DNA from: Primulina eburnea
Taxonomy: Eukaryota; Streptophyta; Magnoliopsida; Lamiales; Gesneriaceae
Direction: 5' to 3'
DNA length: 64,000 nt
Assembly: GCF_022965805.1 (NCBI RefSeq)
Contig: NC_133108.1
Span: 43,904,051-43,968,050 of the forward strand
Below are positions 31,279 through 44,684 of the stretch, one piece after another. The position numbers were made by a program, and so were the translations under genes. Below the pieces are notes generated by a model. That model searched no databases and was not told the DNA's origin. It saw nothing but the letters and a program-made list of their open reading frames with translations. Numbering within the stretch: the stretch's first letter is position 1; every line of letters starts with the position of its first letter.

Positions 31279-33193
31279 ATGAAACGCGTTTGGAGATTGT
31301 CGGAATTCGCTCTAACTGAAGATTCTCTCCTGAAATGCCGAAACATGCGCACTAATTCGCTCAAAACTCCTAAATTTATCATAAAATCCTCACTCCCAGC
31401 TCCATTTTTCCGAGAATATGTTTCGCAGACTCCTTATAGTTGTTCAAGTCAAACGGCGTGGTCCTCTGTTATATCACAGTTTTTAGATAAATGTGGTTCT
31501 CGTTCTGCTGAGTCGAGAGCGAATGAATATTTGAGAGAAAAAGTTTCCGGGTTGCGGCAAGAGATTTTGAGGCATAACGATGATGTGGAGGGAATTGAGA
31601 AAGTTTTGAAAGAAAAGGGCGTTGCTTTGTTTAGAAGATATTCCGATGGATCTGCTGTGGTTGAGCTCTTCACGCAGCTAAAGAGTTTTCCCGTGTTAGC
31701 TCTCGAGGTGAATATTTGTCATCTTCTCGTGCTTTTTGTTGTGTTTCACTAGTTGCTAAAAACATGTTTATATGCTGATGAATCTGAAAAGATATGCATC
31801 GGCCTGGGTAATGAGTTAAGCGTTTTCCTTTAGTCAGGAGGATTACATGATATTTTTTCTGAGATGATCATATAAATACGTCGAATCCGTTGCTTGATTA
31901 ATGAATTTTATGCTGGATGATGCCTGATTAAAAGATAACATAATGTCATTTATTAAGAAGCTATACAAGCGGAATTAAAAGCACATTTTCGACTCACTTG
32001 TGGATTGTTTTTCTTGAACCCAAATTGATGGATCCGAACACTTGATAGACATTTGTTAATTTTCAATTGCTACCTGTCAGGTTTTTGAATGGAGGAGAAA
32101 ACAACTGGACTATGCCTCTCCCATGACAGCGGAGGAGTATACGAAGGGTGTTGTGATAGCTGGTAGATTGAAAAATGTCGCACTTGCTGTTGAGCTTTTT
32201 GAAGAGGCTTCCAATAAACAGCTGAAGTCCACATCTTTATATAATGCACTTATGAGTGCTTACTCGTACAATGGTTTGGCTATGAAATGTCAGTCCTTGT
32301 TTCAGGAGTTGAAGAGTGGATCCACTTGTACTCCATCAATCATAACATACAACATACTTATTTCTGCATTTGGTCGCTTGATGCTTGTAGATCACATGGA
32401 CGCGACCCTTAGGGAGATCAGGAATCAAAACCTAAGCCCAACTGTTGATACATACAAGGCTCTAATTGCTGGTTATATCACAGCTTGGTTGTGGGATGAA
32501 ATGGAAAAGACATACCTGATCATGAAAGAAGGGTCTCCCAAACCCAACCTGGACATCCATTTGCTAATGCTTCGAGGATATGCAAACTCTGGTAAGCTAG
32601 AACAGATGGAACAAGTATATGAGATGGTAAAGAATCATGTGAACCATAAGGAATTCCCATTGATTAGAGTCATGATATGTGCATATTGTAGGAGTACTGA
32701 CGTTGCTAAAGTTGAAAAGGTTGAAGAACTGCTCAGACTAATTCCGGACAACGAGTACAGACCTTGGTTAAATGTGATCTTGATTTGTCTATATGCAAAG
32801 CAAAATCTATTGGAGCGAATGGAAAATTCAATCAATGAGGCATTTGAGCGTAGTGCCTATGTAACAACTGCTAGAGCGATGCGATGCATCATTTCAAGTT
32901 ATTTTAGGCAGAATGCAGTGGACAAACTTGCTGTCTTTTTGCGTCGCGCTCAACGTGCAGGTTGGAAAATCTGCCGGTCTCTTTACCATTGCAAAATGGT
33001 CATGTACTCATCCCAAATGCGCCTTGCTGAAATGGAGAGGGTTCTTGATGAAATGAGTCGAGTAAATATGCACTGCTCAAAGAAAACATTTTGGATCTTG
33101 TATAAGGCATATAAAAAATATGGTCAAAGAAGTAAACTTGAGCAGGTTGTTGGACAGATGTTCAAGCATGGTTATGGAGCACCATTGGCATGA
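31279..33193 (+). CDS. P-class pentatricopeptide repeat protein (At2g30780-like)
   Basis: Two exons, 31279-31707 and 32081-33193, join in phase to 513 aa. Start chosen at ATG 31279; the in-frame TTG at 31273 is not used. The N-terminus is basic and Ser-rich without acidic residues after the first dozen, as in organelle targeting peptides. PPR motifs run from about residue 170 to 490, e.g. [37 protein letters not shown] and [13 protein letters not shown]. No PLS, E or DYW extension, so P-class, expected to bind organellar RNA. Similarity to At2g30780 is from memory of that family. A 62-codon upstream ORF (31131-31319) overlaps the start. Confidence 0.88.
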
Positions 33194-35744
33194 AATTTTG
33201 TTTAATTCTTCCTTGAATAGCCAAATGTGTGGGGAAATTTTTTCGCAAGAATGAAACAAATAAGAGTCCTTTGCTCGCTCGAGGAAAGAGATGGGAGTAA
33301 TGATACATCAAATTCAAAGGTAAAATTATTATTAATTATGTTACGGTAATTCAAAAGCCTTGTGCGTTTTTTACTTGTGTAATTAGTAGTATGATTATCT
33401 AAATCATAGAGAGCCGTCTCCCTTTTCCGTTGTTATTTATTTACCTAAATAATGTGTGGTAATATTGGTTGTGACACCATAAAGACGTAAAAGGTATACG
33501 AAGTTACATTTTTATAGAATTTTTTAGTACATCATATGAAGTTATTATACGAAATCATAGCTAATAAAAAATATTATTCAACATATTAAAATTTGCATTA
33601 ATACGATAGTAATATTATATTAAATTGAAATATCTAGATCAAGGATAATTGTGAACTTTTAAATTAAATTCAATTAGATAAATTTATCAAAAGTTCAGCC
33701 TGACACTTGGCTTGATTCAATGAGGTCTTGTGAAGATTGAAACTAGTGAATTGAAAACTGGAGGGTCTTTACACCAGCTTTTTTGGACCATATGAAAAGA
33801 GATTAATATTATTGGAAACTAGATGCAACTGTATGAACCTTTAATTTTGTATTACTTGAAAAATTCACATTCATCCTTGAAAGTTTGATTGTTTTTCCTA
33901 TATTATAGTTCTTTGTTTTATGTAGATATGTTTCTTGTTTCGTCAAATATTCAGTCCCCCAAAGGTGTCCATGCTTCACCATATCATTCACCAATGACTA
34001 GGACTTCAACTTACAAATCTCTACAATACCGACTCAAAAAAAACCTTGTCCGTGTCAATAGGAAATGGCAGACATTTTTAAGAAGACAATCCCATTTCGC
34101 GGAATGTCTCAAATGAACATATGATGAGTCATGGTATAATCTGGATTCTTAATAACATCAGGGACAGTGAGCCTATGGGTGCTTTATTTATGCCTTGTAG
34201 ATACAATACAGTATCAGCGATGTCATCATGTTCTACATTTCTGTGATACTTGATCATAGGATCCTTTCTGAAAGATGTCCAGTTGGACGTGGAATCTTGA
34301 CGATCACATATTAAAAGTTTGGTGCTCTATAACTTGTGAATTTTGTCATTCACGTAATTAGTTTATTGCTGTACACTAGTGTTTCTCGACTTCCATCCAC
34401 TCATCGGTGTGTACTCATTATTTAACCTTCAATATATTTCTTTTAAGAGCTGCCTGTGAGGCTGACAAGGAACCAGTACCCAGCAGAATGGTAATCCCCT
34501 CCGAGTATGTGGCAATTGTATGGTTTTCATCTACTTGTATCCACTTCTTGCTCATTGTTCATTGATTCTGAAATGATCCTGGAAATTGGCGTCAAGTTTC
34601 ATGCTTTTTCAATCATATATATTCCCTAATGTTGTATGATAAATCTTCCCACCAGAGGTTTACATACTGATGCATACTGCAAATTGACAGTACAAAAGGC
34701 TTTGGCTCAAGTCATTTTATGGGATTCATATTTTGCAGCAATTTGATTAATTAAACCTTTGGATAATCAGGCATCGTGATTATCATGAGTAGAATTACAT
34801 TCAAGATGCATTGTCTATTTATTTTATATATAATTAGACTAATTATTGTAACTAAATTGAGATCAATTTAGCTTTGTTGAAACTGCCAATATAATTTTTA
34901 TATATGGGAATAAAGACACCACCAACCAAGAGTCCCGGGCGTGCTACTTGCCATGTCCCAAAATATATCCGGCAATTTTTTTAGGTGAGGATTATTATTT
35001 TACTACATAAAATATTAAGTAACATTTTATTTTAGTTTTCTTCTCTTAAAATGGGCAACATTATGCTTATATATGTGTTTCTTTATATATTTGTAGGCAA
35101 GTGTATTTATTTTAAAATGGTTTTATAAAGCATTTTTAGAAGAATAAATTTGTTGTAGGTTATTATTGATAACACACGCCTTAAAATTGAGATAAAATTG
35201 TAAGTTGATTAATATCCAAAATATAAGTATCATTATGAAATTGTTAGCAACAAATTCGAGTAAGAAGATTGTGATTCTTCGTGATTTAATATCAAAATTT
35301 ATCAATATCATAATGTATACTAGTCGTTGATATATTATTTCATAGTTAAATTGTAGAATTGCAGTCGGAAAAAAATGCTAGAAAATAATACAGTGAAGTA
35401 TTGTAAACAATTTTCAAGTATATATAAAAAATATAATTATTCACAAAAATCCACCCAATTAAAAAGGAGTGGGAAATGACAATTGACATCAAATCAAAGT
35501 CTTGCACGTTTGGTTTTGTTGGACAATTCAAGCAATTACAGTATGGAGTCATGAACGACCACCACCACCCCAAAACATGACATCTTACTTCTTTATTTGA
35601 TTTGGGTATTCCTTTTTTCTATATAATAAAGTATAAAGATATGAAAATATTTGAGAAACACATTCTATATGCCCAAATTAGTGAAGTACATCAAAATAAT
35701 ATTATTAGCATACCTCTCGTTAAATTTACTAAATTATATGACAA

Positions 35745-35925
35745 AAACTAGTGTGCGACGGTCTCACGGGTCGTATTTTATGAGACGAATATCTTATTTG
35801 GGTCATCTATGAAAAGTATTACTTTTTATGTTAAGAGTATTACTTTTTATTTTGAATATCAGTAAGGTTGACCCGTCTCATAGATAAAGATTCATGAGAC
35901 CGTCTCACAATATAACTACTCATTA
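35745..35925 (+). mobile_element. GTGAGAC short transposon
   Basis: Well-preserved copy (ACAAAAACTAGTGTGCGACG to GACCGTCTCACAATATAACTACTC). Flanks ATTATATGA and ATTATATTG look like a decayed target duplication. Confidence 0.82.
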
Positions 35926-37538
35926 TATTGTGCATGTCATCAATACGTGCACAAAACACTAGATACACGTGTGTCAATAATTAGAATTAGAAATAAGTAG
36001 GCCATGATTTACTTCTCTATCAACAATTACATTAATGCCTAACCATGAGATGCTGACAAACTCACTTTAATTAACATTGTCTTTTACAAAGCCTCCCTTT
36101 GTATGAATTGTCATTTGTTTGTCAAAAGGCAAAATTACCCTTTTTTTTAAGTTTGATTTCACATTTCTATATATTTTATTAAAAATTCAACACAATATTA
36201 TCCGATCATATACATATTCCTAAATCAAATGAATATCCAACCAATTACAATTAATCACTATAATTTCGATACAACCATGGACAAAACATAACATAAATTC
36301 CTAATTTATTACCCAAAAAAATTACCTCTGATGTCGTGTCCTAAAAGACAAAACAATAATAAGACAAAAACAGAGAGAAATGTGTAACACAAAAAAAACA
36401 AAAGTGATAATTACATAGTTCTTGGCAATGAAAAGTCAATTACGAAATAGGCATTTGGTTTAAATACCATTTTTACGTCACTTTCCTACCTTAGCTGTTT
36501 TTACTATTATCTGGTGGCCATAAAAAGCAGCCCCCAACAACTAAAATTCCAAATGGTTTGTGGGGATAAATTCTTGTTGTTCAATATTTTTTTTATAATT
36601 AATTTGATTTATATTGAAATATGTGTCACATAATAGTAATAATAATAATAATAAAAGGCCAAAAATATTGCTGCAAAACCTTCCATAGTATTAAACTAGG
36701 AAGGCGCCTTTATTTTAACGTTTTCCAATCATAATCGACAAATTCATTAGCATCAAGAAAAGAGGTTACCACAAAGCTCTATGATTGGTGGCATTATTAT
36801 TAATGACAAAAGGCAAAATACATCTATAATCTATTCCATTCTAGAATAATTGATCCAATGGCTGCCAAGAATTAATTAAATCAACGTCAGATAATAGTGA
36901 GATTCCATTCTTTGGACTCACGTCTAATCATTTTTTATTTTATTTTATTTTTTAAAAAAAGTATTTATTTTGCATGTGGGATTTTTATGTACGGGGTTTT
37001 GGGAGTCTTGGTTGGAAGATTCAACGGTCCACCACTACAAAACGGTGTAAAAGAACGCATGCTTTGGGGGAAAAGGAGATGCAATGCTTAGTTTTGTTTT
37101 GTTGGCTTTAAGGTAGTGTATAGAGACAATTAATCCATAGTGGGATACAAAAGATTATTTCAAACCTTGTCTTGTAATATATATGCAAATATTCTATATT
37201 TATCATTTTTCCCGAATCTGAATCCAAAAGTCGAAATGATATAAATTGAATTTTTTTTACCAATAAGAAGAATGGTATTTTCTTCTGATATGGTAGTTAC
37301 TTGGGCAATCAAGATTGGATGTGCTTAGTTCTGTGTTTAAGTTTCCCCAAATGGTTATCAAGACAAAAAACATGAATAGTTAGGATACAATGAACCCAAA
37401 CTTCAGATAAGGTGGTCACTTGGAAAATGCATCATCAAAAGATGAGAAATCTTGTCCGGTTTGAGTCAGAGTAATTTGACTGATTTCCAAGCATAAAGAC
37501 TATTCATTTCTGCCCTAAATAAATTTCCAATAATAGTG

Positions 37539-37564
37539 TTGTGTGTGTGTGTGTGTGTGTGTGT
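37539..37564. repeat. (GT)n microsatellite
   Basis: GT run of about 13 units. Confidence 0.9.
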
Positions 37565-38056
37565 AATTGACACAAAGAGGCTCGTGCATTTTTGCATATA
37601 AACACAAATTAATATATATTACTAGGAAAAAGTACAACATACAGATCACAACCGCATGGACTTCCTCAACCCATGTACAGAATTAAGCTTTAGCCTAAGG
37701 GCGAATAACTACGGACCGATCAGAACCAGCCCGCCGGATAGATCCCTGATGGTCCAAGAACCTCCTTCATCACTTGAAGTGGTTCTACAAATCTGATACT
37801 CGAAATCTTTCTACTAAATCCAACAACGAGTCACTACTCTGAGGTACCGTACCGTATGGACTCGGCTTCGGGTGCGGAATGCCACTTCCGACGATGCAAA
37901 GGATACCCACCGGGTTCGAAATATCATATAACCTCTACACATGACAAGTTATGAACAATAAGAAGAGTAGTTCTACACAATCATATACCACACCAGTACT
38001 AAAATGCCAAGCTTGTATCGCTGCCTGTAATTTGAGGTTAAGTAGTTTATCAACAG

Positions 38057-39627
38057 TTAAGAGCAGATGAAGCTTTTAACCTCATCCATTAGACACTGGA
38101 AATGGTCGTTGTTCGGCAAGAAATAGAACCCGATTGTTGCCTTTTCGAGATACAGGAGATTCACTTCTTTACCGGATTTCTTCAACCCCTCAACATAGCG
38201 TAATTGCCAATCTTGAAGAATATCCAATCCGGCCACAACTACCAAACTTTTTGGAAAGTCAAGTTCTTCGAGGCTTTTGCTTCTCGGCCCAAACACGTTA
38301 CATGCGAGATGGTCCCTATCTTCTCCTTCAGGTAAGTATGCTCTCCAGTACCAATCCCGGTCCTGAATTCTGACAAAGTATTTCCCATCCAATCTTTTCT
38401 CTGATTCAGTCCTTTCTTCTCCACCAAACAGTGGATGAAGTAGAATATTGCCCAACACCTCCTTCTCCTCTTCCGCAGCCCGAATCGCAACATGATGGAC
38501 AATATTACCACCGGAACTGTCCCCTGCCAAATACACATGAACTTTCGAATTTTTCCCACTTCTAAGCCAAGATCTTGAGTGAACCCACTGAAGAGCTGCC
38601 CATCCATCATCATAGGCACACGGATATCGATGCTCTGGGGATCTACGATAATCCACAGAGACCACAGCAGCCTTGCAAGTCTTCACAAGGCGACGACAAA
38701 ATGTGTCATAGATACCACTATTGGCCGAGGAATGAACAAAGCTTCCCCCATGAAAGAATAAAATTACAGGCACAGCTTCAGTGGCACTCAATGGCTTGTC
38801 AAGTTCCGCAATCCCCCATTGAGTCTCATTATCACGAGCCAACAAATAAACACGGTTCAGGAGGTTTGTTGCACGATCTACAACGTCGAAAGAGTAGACT
38901 CCATCAACAGGATTGGCATTCGCTGGCACTTTTCGGTCAAGGAATTCGTCTAATTCACGGTCAAAAGTGCCATCAGGACGCCGGAGTAAATTATAAGCAA
39001 TCTTGAAATATGATATGAGGATCCATGTGTTAAGTGGAACCACCCTCTGCACGAAGTCAATAAAGTCTTGGATAAACCAAATTTCAGGGAAAAAAATATC
39101 AATAACAAACAAGAATCACAATCACTAAGATTATCCCAGTGAGGAAATCAGCTTTTGCAGAAAAATATGAGAAGGAAAATTAGAAAAGAATCCATATCTG
39201 TAAAAAGAAAGGAGACATGAAAGCAGAGAAACCACCCCCAAAAGAATCCCAACAGCCAGTATAAAATCGGGTTACTTATGGGGTTGCTAAAATCAGAAAT
39301 CAATAGAAAAAAAAAGAGAGGGGATGTAGTATGGGGAAGAAAGAAAAACTCTCATTAGAGATACAATATAGCTAGAACCCTAAAGATCAAAGCTAAAAAT
39401 TCAAACTTTTCCGCAAATCAGACCCTTTTTCCTCAACCTTTCTCATCACCCCCGAGAAAAATCCCAGTTTTTCACAAAAAAACAATAAACAAATAAAAAA
39501 AAACCCATATCACAAATCACCCTAATGTCAGAACAAGACTGAAAACAAAGAATTCCAAACAACGGATAAAAGACACATGATTAATTACCTTTGATTCGTT
39601 AGCATTTACTTCATTACTACCAGCCAT
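38057..39627 (-). CDS. GID1: Gibberellin receptor GID1 (B/C-like)
   Basis: Soluble nuclear receptor: on binding gibberellin its N-terminal lid closes and recruits DELLA repressors for SCF-dependent degradation. Exons 39627-39589 (MAGSNEVNANESK) and 39046-38057 join as K/RVVPLNTWILISYFK, giving 342 aa, standard for the family. It belongs to the hormone-sensitive-lipase carboxylesterase fold: FFHGGSF oxyanion motif, GDSSGGN nucleophile elbow, AGLDILQDWQ with the Asp. The esterase His is replaced by Ile in KATIGFYFLPNNDHF, as expected for a binding rather than hydrolytic protein. The phase-0 intron after 13 codons is typical of GID1. No lesion seen. A short transposon lies about 0.6 kb upstream. 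Confidence 0.96.
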
Positions 39628-39940
39628 GAGGAACCGTTCAAGAATCACTCCCAATAAATCTTACTCCGTGATCCCACTCAAACAAACAAGAAAAGAGATG
39701 AACGTTTTTGCACCTATTATCCCCTTCCCTAATACGCCACCCTGTTCTTGTGAGCTGGTGCTCCCGCTTTCTTCTTGTTTTTATGGGGTTTCTCCGAACA
39801 ACAAACAAAGAAGTGAGATACTTCTACTTCTGAATTATGCAGAAGCAGAAAGGAAAGGGCGCAGGTTTAATATCATACAGAAACAAAAATGGACAGGGCA
39901 GATAAAAAGGAGAATAGTATGATATTATATACACAGTACA

Positions 39941-39990
39941 ATAATAATAATAATAAAATAATAATAATAATAATAATAACAATAACAACA
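39941..39990. repeat. (AAT)n microsatellite in the GID1 5' region
   Basis: Imperfect trinucleotide run, about 310-360 bp upstream of the GID1 ATG. Confidence 0.85.
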
Positions 39991-40220
39991 ACTAAATGAG
40001 GCTAAGAAGACAGGAAAATGAAGGAGAGGTGTGTGTGAATTACGGAAATAGATGTGTGTGAGAGAGAGAAGAAAATGTTGTAAAGAGAGCAAGTGAATCG
40101 TATGAAGTCAAAGGGCGGAGAAACGACGGAGGCAGGACGGAGACGAGGGAGACGACAAAACGAGGGCCGCCTAATTAAGCGATAAAGAAAAGCCAACAAT
40201 TTATTTTAATATTTTTTAAA

Positions 40221-40401
40221 CGAGTGAGTCTCATGTGAGACCGTCAAATGAATCATAATCTGTAAGACGGTCAACTTTACCCATATTCACAATAAAAATT
40301 AATACTCTTAGCATAAAAAGTAATACTTTTTCATTGATGACCCAAATAAGAGATCCGTCTCACAAATACGACCCATTAAACTATCTCACACAAGTTTCTG
40401 T
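40221..40401 (-). mobile_element. GTGAGAC short transposon with 9-bp TSD, in the GID1 upstream region
   Basis: 181-bp copy in minus orientation, flanked by TTTTTTAAA at 40212-40220 and 40402-40410. Confidence 0.83.
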
Positions 40402-41889
40402 TTTTTTAAATCCCTTTTTTATTTATAGATTGGGCTTTAGATAACAAAATTTTTATTTAGTTTATAAGTTATTTTAGAATTTATGAGATTTTAAAATATT
40501 TTTAATATTTTTTTATCAAAATAAACTGTTATATAAAAAATACTCTTATATTTTTTGTGATATTGTTATAACAACGATTTAGAATTAAATTATTCGCATA
40601 TATTTTTATAATGTCTCAAATATACATTCGCATAACATAATATATAAATTTATTGATAACGTATATTTTCATCGTTAAATTAATATTACTAATCATAATT
40701 ATTTAAATAACAAATATTATTACTGTTACGTCTAATATTATAATTATTATTACAAGTTTTTAATAATAATATATTATAATCATATAAGTATGAAAATATT
40801 ATTTAATTTTTTTGTTATTATATGAATATTAATTATTTAATTCTGCTGTTAATAAGACTGTTATACGAATAATGATGAATACTATTATAAGAACATATTA
40901 TAATAATACTCTAGCGGTATGTAATATATGCCACTTTAACAAAAATATCAAATATAGCAGATTTATTTATTTATTTTTTGGTATGAGTGAATTATTAATG
41001 ATGTATGAAAAAAAATAAATAGACTAAATGTGTTGGAGTGAAATCAATATTTTATTTTTAGGAGCTGTTTTTATGTGAAAAACAACGTGTGTTAAAAAAA
41101 TGCAAATATCATATATTATATCAATTTTTTTAGTCACTTAACTTACCCAATATACAAAACCTAAAGTTTATTGTTTCATCATTCTAAATTTTAATATATT
41201 GAGATAACTGAATTTAAGTAAAGAATATTAGAGTACATTTTAATAATTCAGTTTACCAACGTAGGACTGAAGCATGGTGGATGGGCTTTTTCAACTCATA
41301 CCATGGTGTTGAAAAATCGACCTGTTTACGAATCCGAAACATTATGAGTTTTTGGTGAGACGCAAGTTATAGACGGAAAATTTCATCTTATCTTGTGGGA
41401 CACTGTCCTCATGAAAAGATCAAATGTCCATATTTATACACACATACATGGGTCCACCAATTTCTTTAAAATCAATGGCCCAGATCCTATTGAGCACTAC
41501 CCCACAGATAGTGTCGAACCTTCACTCTACCCGTGTTTTCTTCGACTGAGTGAAATGAAATGTGGTTGGCATTTGTTGCTAAGAAAGAAGTACTGTAGTA
41601 GCTTAATGAGGTTGCTTGGTTTGTGTCAGTAGGATGAGTTTATGTTGATATTCACTTTGGAAGATTTCAGACTTTTAAGCTAGTGTCTTTGACCAATGGC
41701 TTATCACGAGTGTGCTCAAGTTATACCGGTCGGTTCCACGTACAACCGCTCACGGAGTAAAGAGAACACACACACTCTTTTAATATAAGAAAGCAAACAA
41801 CTCACAAATATTATAGAACTAAGCACTCAAATGTTACGAGAGGAGAAAAAAGAACTGATAATATAATGAATGAAATGAGGGGAGGTAGG

Positions 41890-42235
41890 TAACCTCGTTC
41901 GTGTGAAAACTCGTATAAAAACGCGTCTTTCGTTGTCAGATTTGATATACAAAGTTGCTCAATTATAATGACAACCAACCAATGCATTTAATGCAATTCC
42001 TGTGTTGTCATAATTTCTTTGCCTAAGCAGCAGAGAATGACAAGATCGAAAGGATGTGTGGAGATGCGTTTAATTCTCAATCAAATCTCTAAGTGGGAGA
42101 AATGTCGGCAAATAAATGATGACAACACAGGAGTTGCATTAAATGCATTGGTTGGATGCCATCATTATTGAGCAGTTTTGTGTATCGAATTTGACAAAGA
42201 CGTGTTTTTATATGCCTCCTCACACTGACGAGGAG
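41890..42235. repeat. Long imperfect inverted repeat (hairpin)
   Basis: The left arm (41890-42022) and right arm (42106-42235) pair over most of their length. The best core is CCAACCAATGCATTTAATGC against GCATTAAATGCATTGGTTGG, and CCTGTGTTGTCAT against ATGACAACACAGG. Arms are separated by about 85 bp. No ORF. Confidence 0.85.
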
Positions 42236-43538
42236 CTATATTTATATATCTGTTCGTGAAAAACTTGTATGTCGGAGAAACACTAGACAAGTTTACGTTA
42301 TATTTCCTTTGTCGACCGTTGGTCTGTTTGCTTATATAAATGAAAAATGGGGTTTTATAGGAAAATTGATTGAGATGATGTATTCTGATCGGTCATCGAT
42401 ATTCGTCGTTGATCGGCATAAAAAACCATTGTTTCTTACCTATATAAATTAAATGCCATACCATTGTTTCTTACCATTTTTTTTTCCAAATGCTGACTGT
42501 TACTGAATTTTATCCCCTTTTTAAGCTGTTAGTTAACAATCAATTATTCAAAACCATAATGTGATGATGTTGTTATAGCGGGGTTCGGGTGCGATTTGGT
42601 GTCTTTAGCTGTTATTGGTGCACCATTTCCCTGCTGTCTTATTGCACAATCTTCTGATAATAATACAGCCGAAGACCGTGGAATGAATAAGCTATTTGAT
42701 CTTGTACTAAGCTCAGTGCTGACTTGTGTCCCCATGGCTAATAGCTCACTCCTCGAGCAAGTTTTTTCATTGTTTTCGAGTGTTAAGATTATTATATTAT
42801 GCTCGTCTTCTACTAATAAAACATTTCCCGCGATTCTTACATATTAATGTATATATGCAGATTTTGTTTTAAAGACACCCTCCTCATGTCCTTTGTTTTT
42901 TCGAAGCGAAGGAGCTGGGGCAACTCCAAGTACTCATCGACTGCAGGATATATCCATATAAGCATCTCTGCAAATTTCTGCGAAATCTAAGTTCATGGTT
43001 CGAAAATATTAGTATTGTGTAAATATTGTTGCACATATCTGGGATTTAGGTGGAACTTGAAATATAGTGAGAGTCAACCCGACGTCACTCATGTATATAT
43101 GTGTTGTGTGTGCGTATATTATACATAACTTTGAATTTAAATTTTCTGAATTTTTCTTGGTTGGATGTATTATTTGAGAGAGAAACATTTCCGGCTAGCT
43201 ACCCCAAGTTGAATGATTATTAGATTTCAATTAGTTAGATATGAGAATTATTGAAGCCTAGTTTCTAGACAGAGGAGAAGACTTCACAGTTGCTATGACA
43301 CACGATTATTATTACTAGCGGCCCCGTTTGCATTTTGTGCACGGTTGTTTTTCGCTAGAGTAAAAATATTTTTTTTAGAATTAATTTAATGATTATACAA
43401 ATGATTGAAAATTTATATGAAATTAAGAATTTTACGAGGTTTTTTTTTTCTTTTCAAAATAGAATAATTATTGTAGCATGTGTGTTTTGAGTATTCTAAA
43501 ATTTTGCGGTCAGAGTGTTGTCATCACTTTTCTTATTT

Positions 43539-43720
43539 GACAAAAACTTGTATGAGACGGTCTCACGGGTCGTATTTTGTGATATAGATATCTTATTTGG
43601 ATCATCAATGAAAAATATTACTTTTTATGCTAAGAATATTACTTTTTATTGTAAATATCGGTAAGATTGACCCGTCTCACATATAAAGACTCATGAGACC
43701 GTCTCAAAATAGACATACTC
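43539..43720 (+). mobile_element. GTGAGAC short transposon with 9-bp TSD
   Basis: 182-bp copy (GACAAAAACTTGTATGAGAC to AAATAGACATACTC), flanked by TTCTTATTT at 43530-43538 and 43721-43729. Confidence 0.88.
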
Positions 43721-44684
43721 TTCTTATTTTATATAACCTTTATAATATTCCTATTACATATGTAAATCGTTATTTATTTTTTGATGATGTGGAGAATTGT
43801 AAATCTTATTTTTCATTATGTAAATCTACGTGCGTGCTAATGGAGTAAAGATTATGTTACTCAAGTAAATCATATATTGTGACTTGTTCGTTCGAGAAAA
43901 TGTTGTAATAGATTGTTTATATTGAACTAAAGTACAAAACAAAATATTTTCGTTTTTCCCATAAAAACGCATAATAGACGACACGTAGTTAATGTTGTTT
44001 TAAAATTAGAATAACCGATGTCCAAATAATGGAATTTAACAAATTTAAGTTCTATCAAATGTAAAATTAATTTAAAATGTAGCACTTCGAGAGCAACTAA
44101 AAGCTTTATATTCCTAAAGAACATAGTAAAATTTAAATTATATATGATGTATTTGTAAGTGCATTGTATAAGATTATAAAATTTAAGATATAGCATTCTC
44201 TCTATAGAAATTGGAATATAAAAACTTCGTATTTATTTTATAAAACCAAAGTGCTGTAAATCGATCTATAAAAATTATAGTTTATTAAAATTTAAATTAT
44301 ATCGAATGTATATCTGAAATTTTATTGCAAAATATCATCAAATTTAGTAATCAAATAATTGTTGTTACCTGTCATTATTTCCTTCATTTATTTGTTTATT
44401 ATTAAATGAGAGTTTTAAAATTTATTTGTAAACGTAGAGCGAGAGAGAAATCGAACGTAAAAACCGCTGAGAATTATCAAAATTTTGTGGTTATTATCAG
44501 ATTCCTCTGTGAAATACTCAAATTTCCGGTGGCGCCACCGCCGCTCCGAGATAACTTGCTACACCGTGTGTAATCATTTACTGGGGTTTCAGTTTGCGTA
44601 TCCTCTTTGTTTTGTTGATTCAGTTCTCGAGTTTTTGTGTCCCTCTGTCTTTGAATTGTCGTGTGGTACTAGCACAGTCTGTGG

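Larger units (their letters stand above)
33194..38056. other. Long AT-rich intergenic region
   Basis: No gene supported. It includes the PPR 3' UTR, one short transposon (35745-35925), a (GT)n repeat and, near 37.6-38.05 kb, the presumed 3' UTR of GID1. Small ORFs lack recognisable features. Confidence 0.6.
40411..44684. other. AT-rich intergenic region
   Basis: No confident gene. It contains a long inverted repeat (41890-42235) and one short transposon (43539-43720). The BSL1 5' UTR is probably from about 44.4 kb. Confidence 0.6.

Noticed and set aside
42544..42847. Overlapping frames on both strands at 42.54-42.85 kb
   Set aside because: Less AT-rich than the surroundings, but neither translation has a recognisable family or splice partners.
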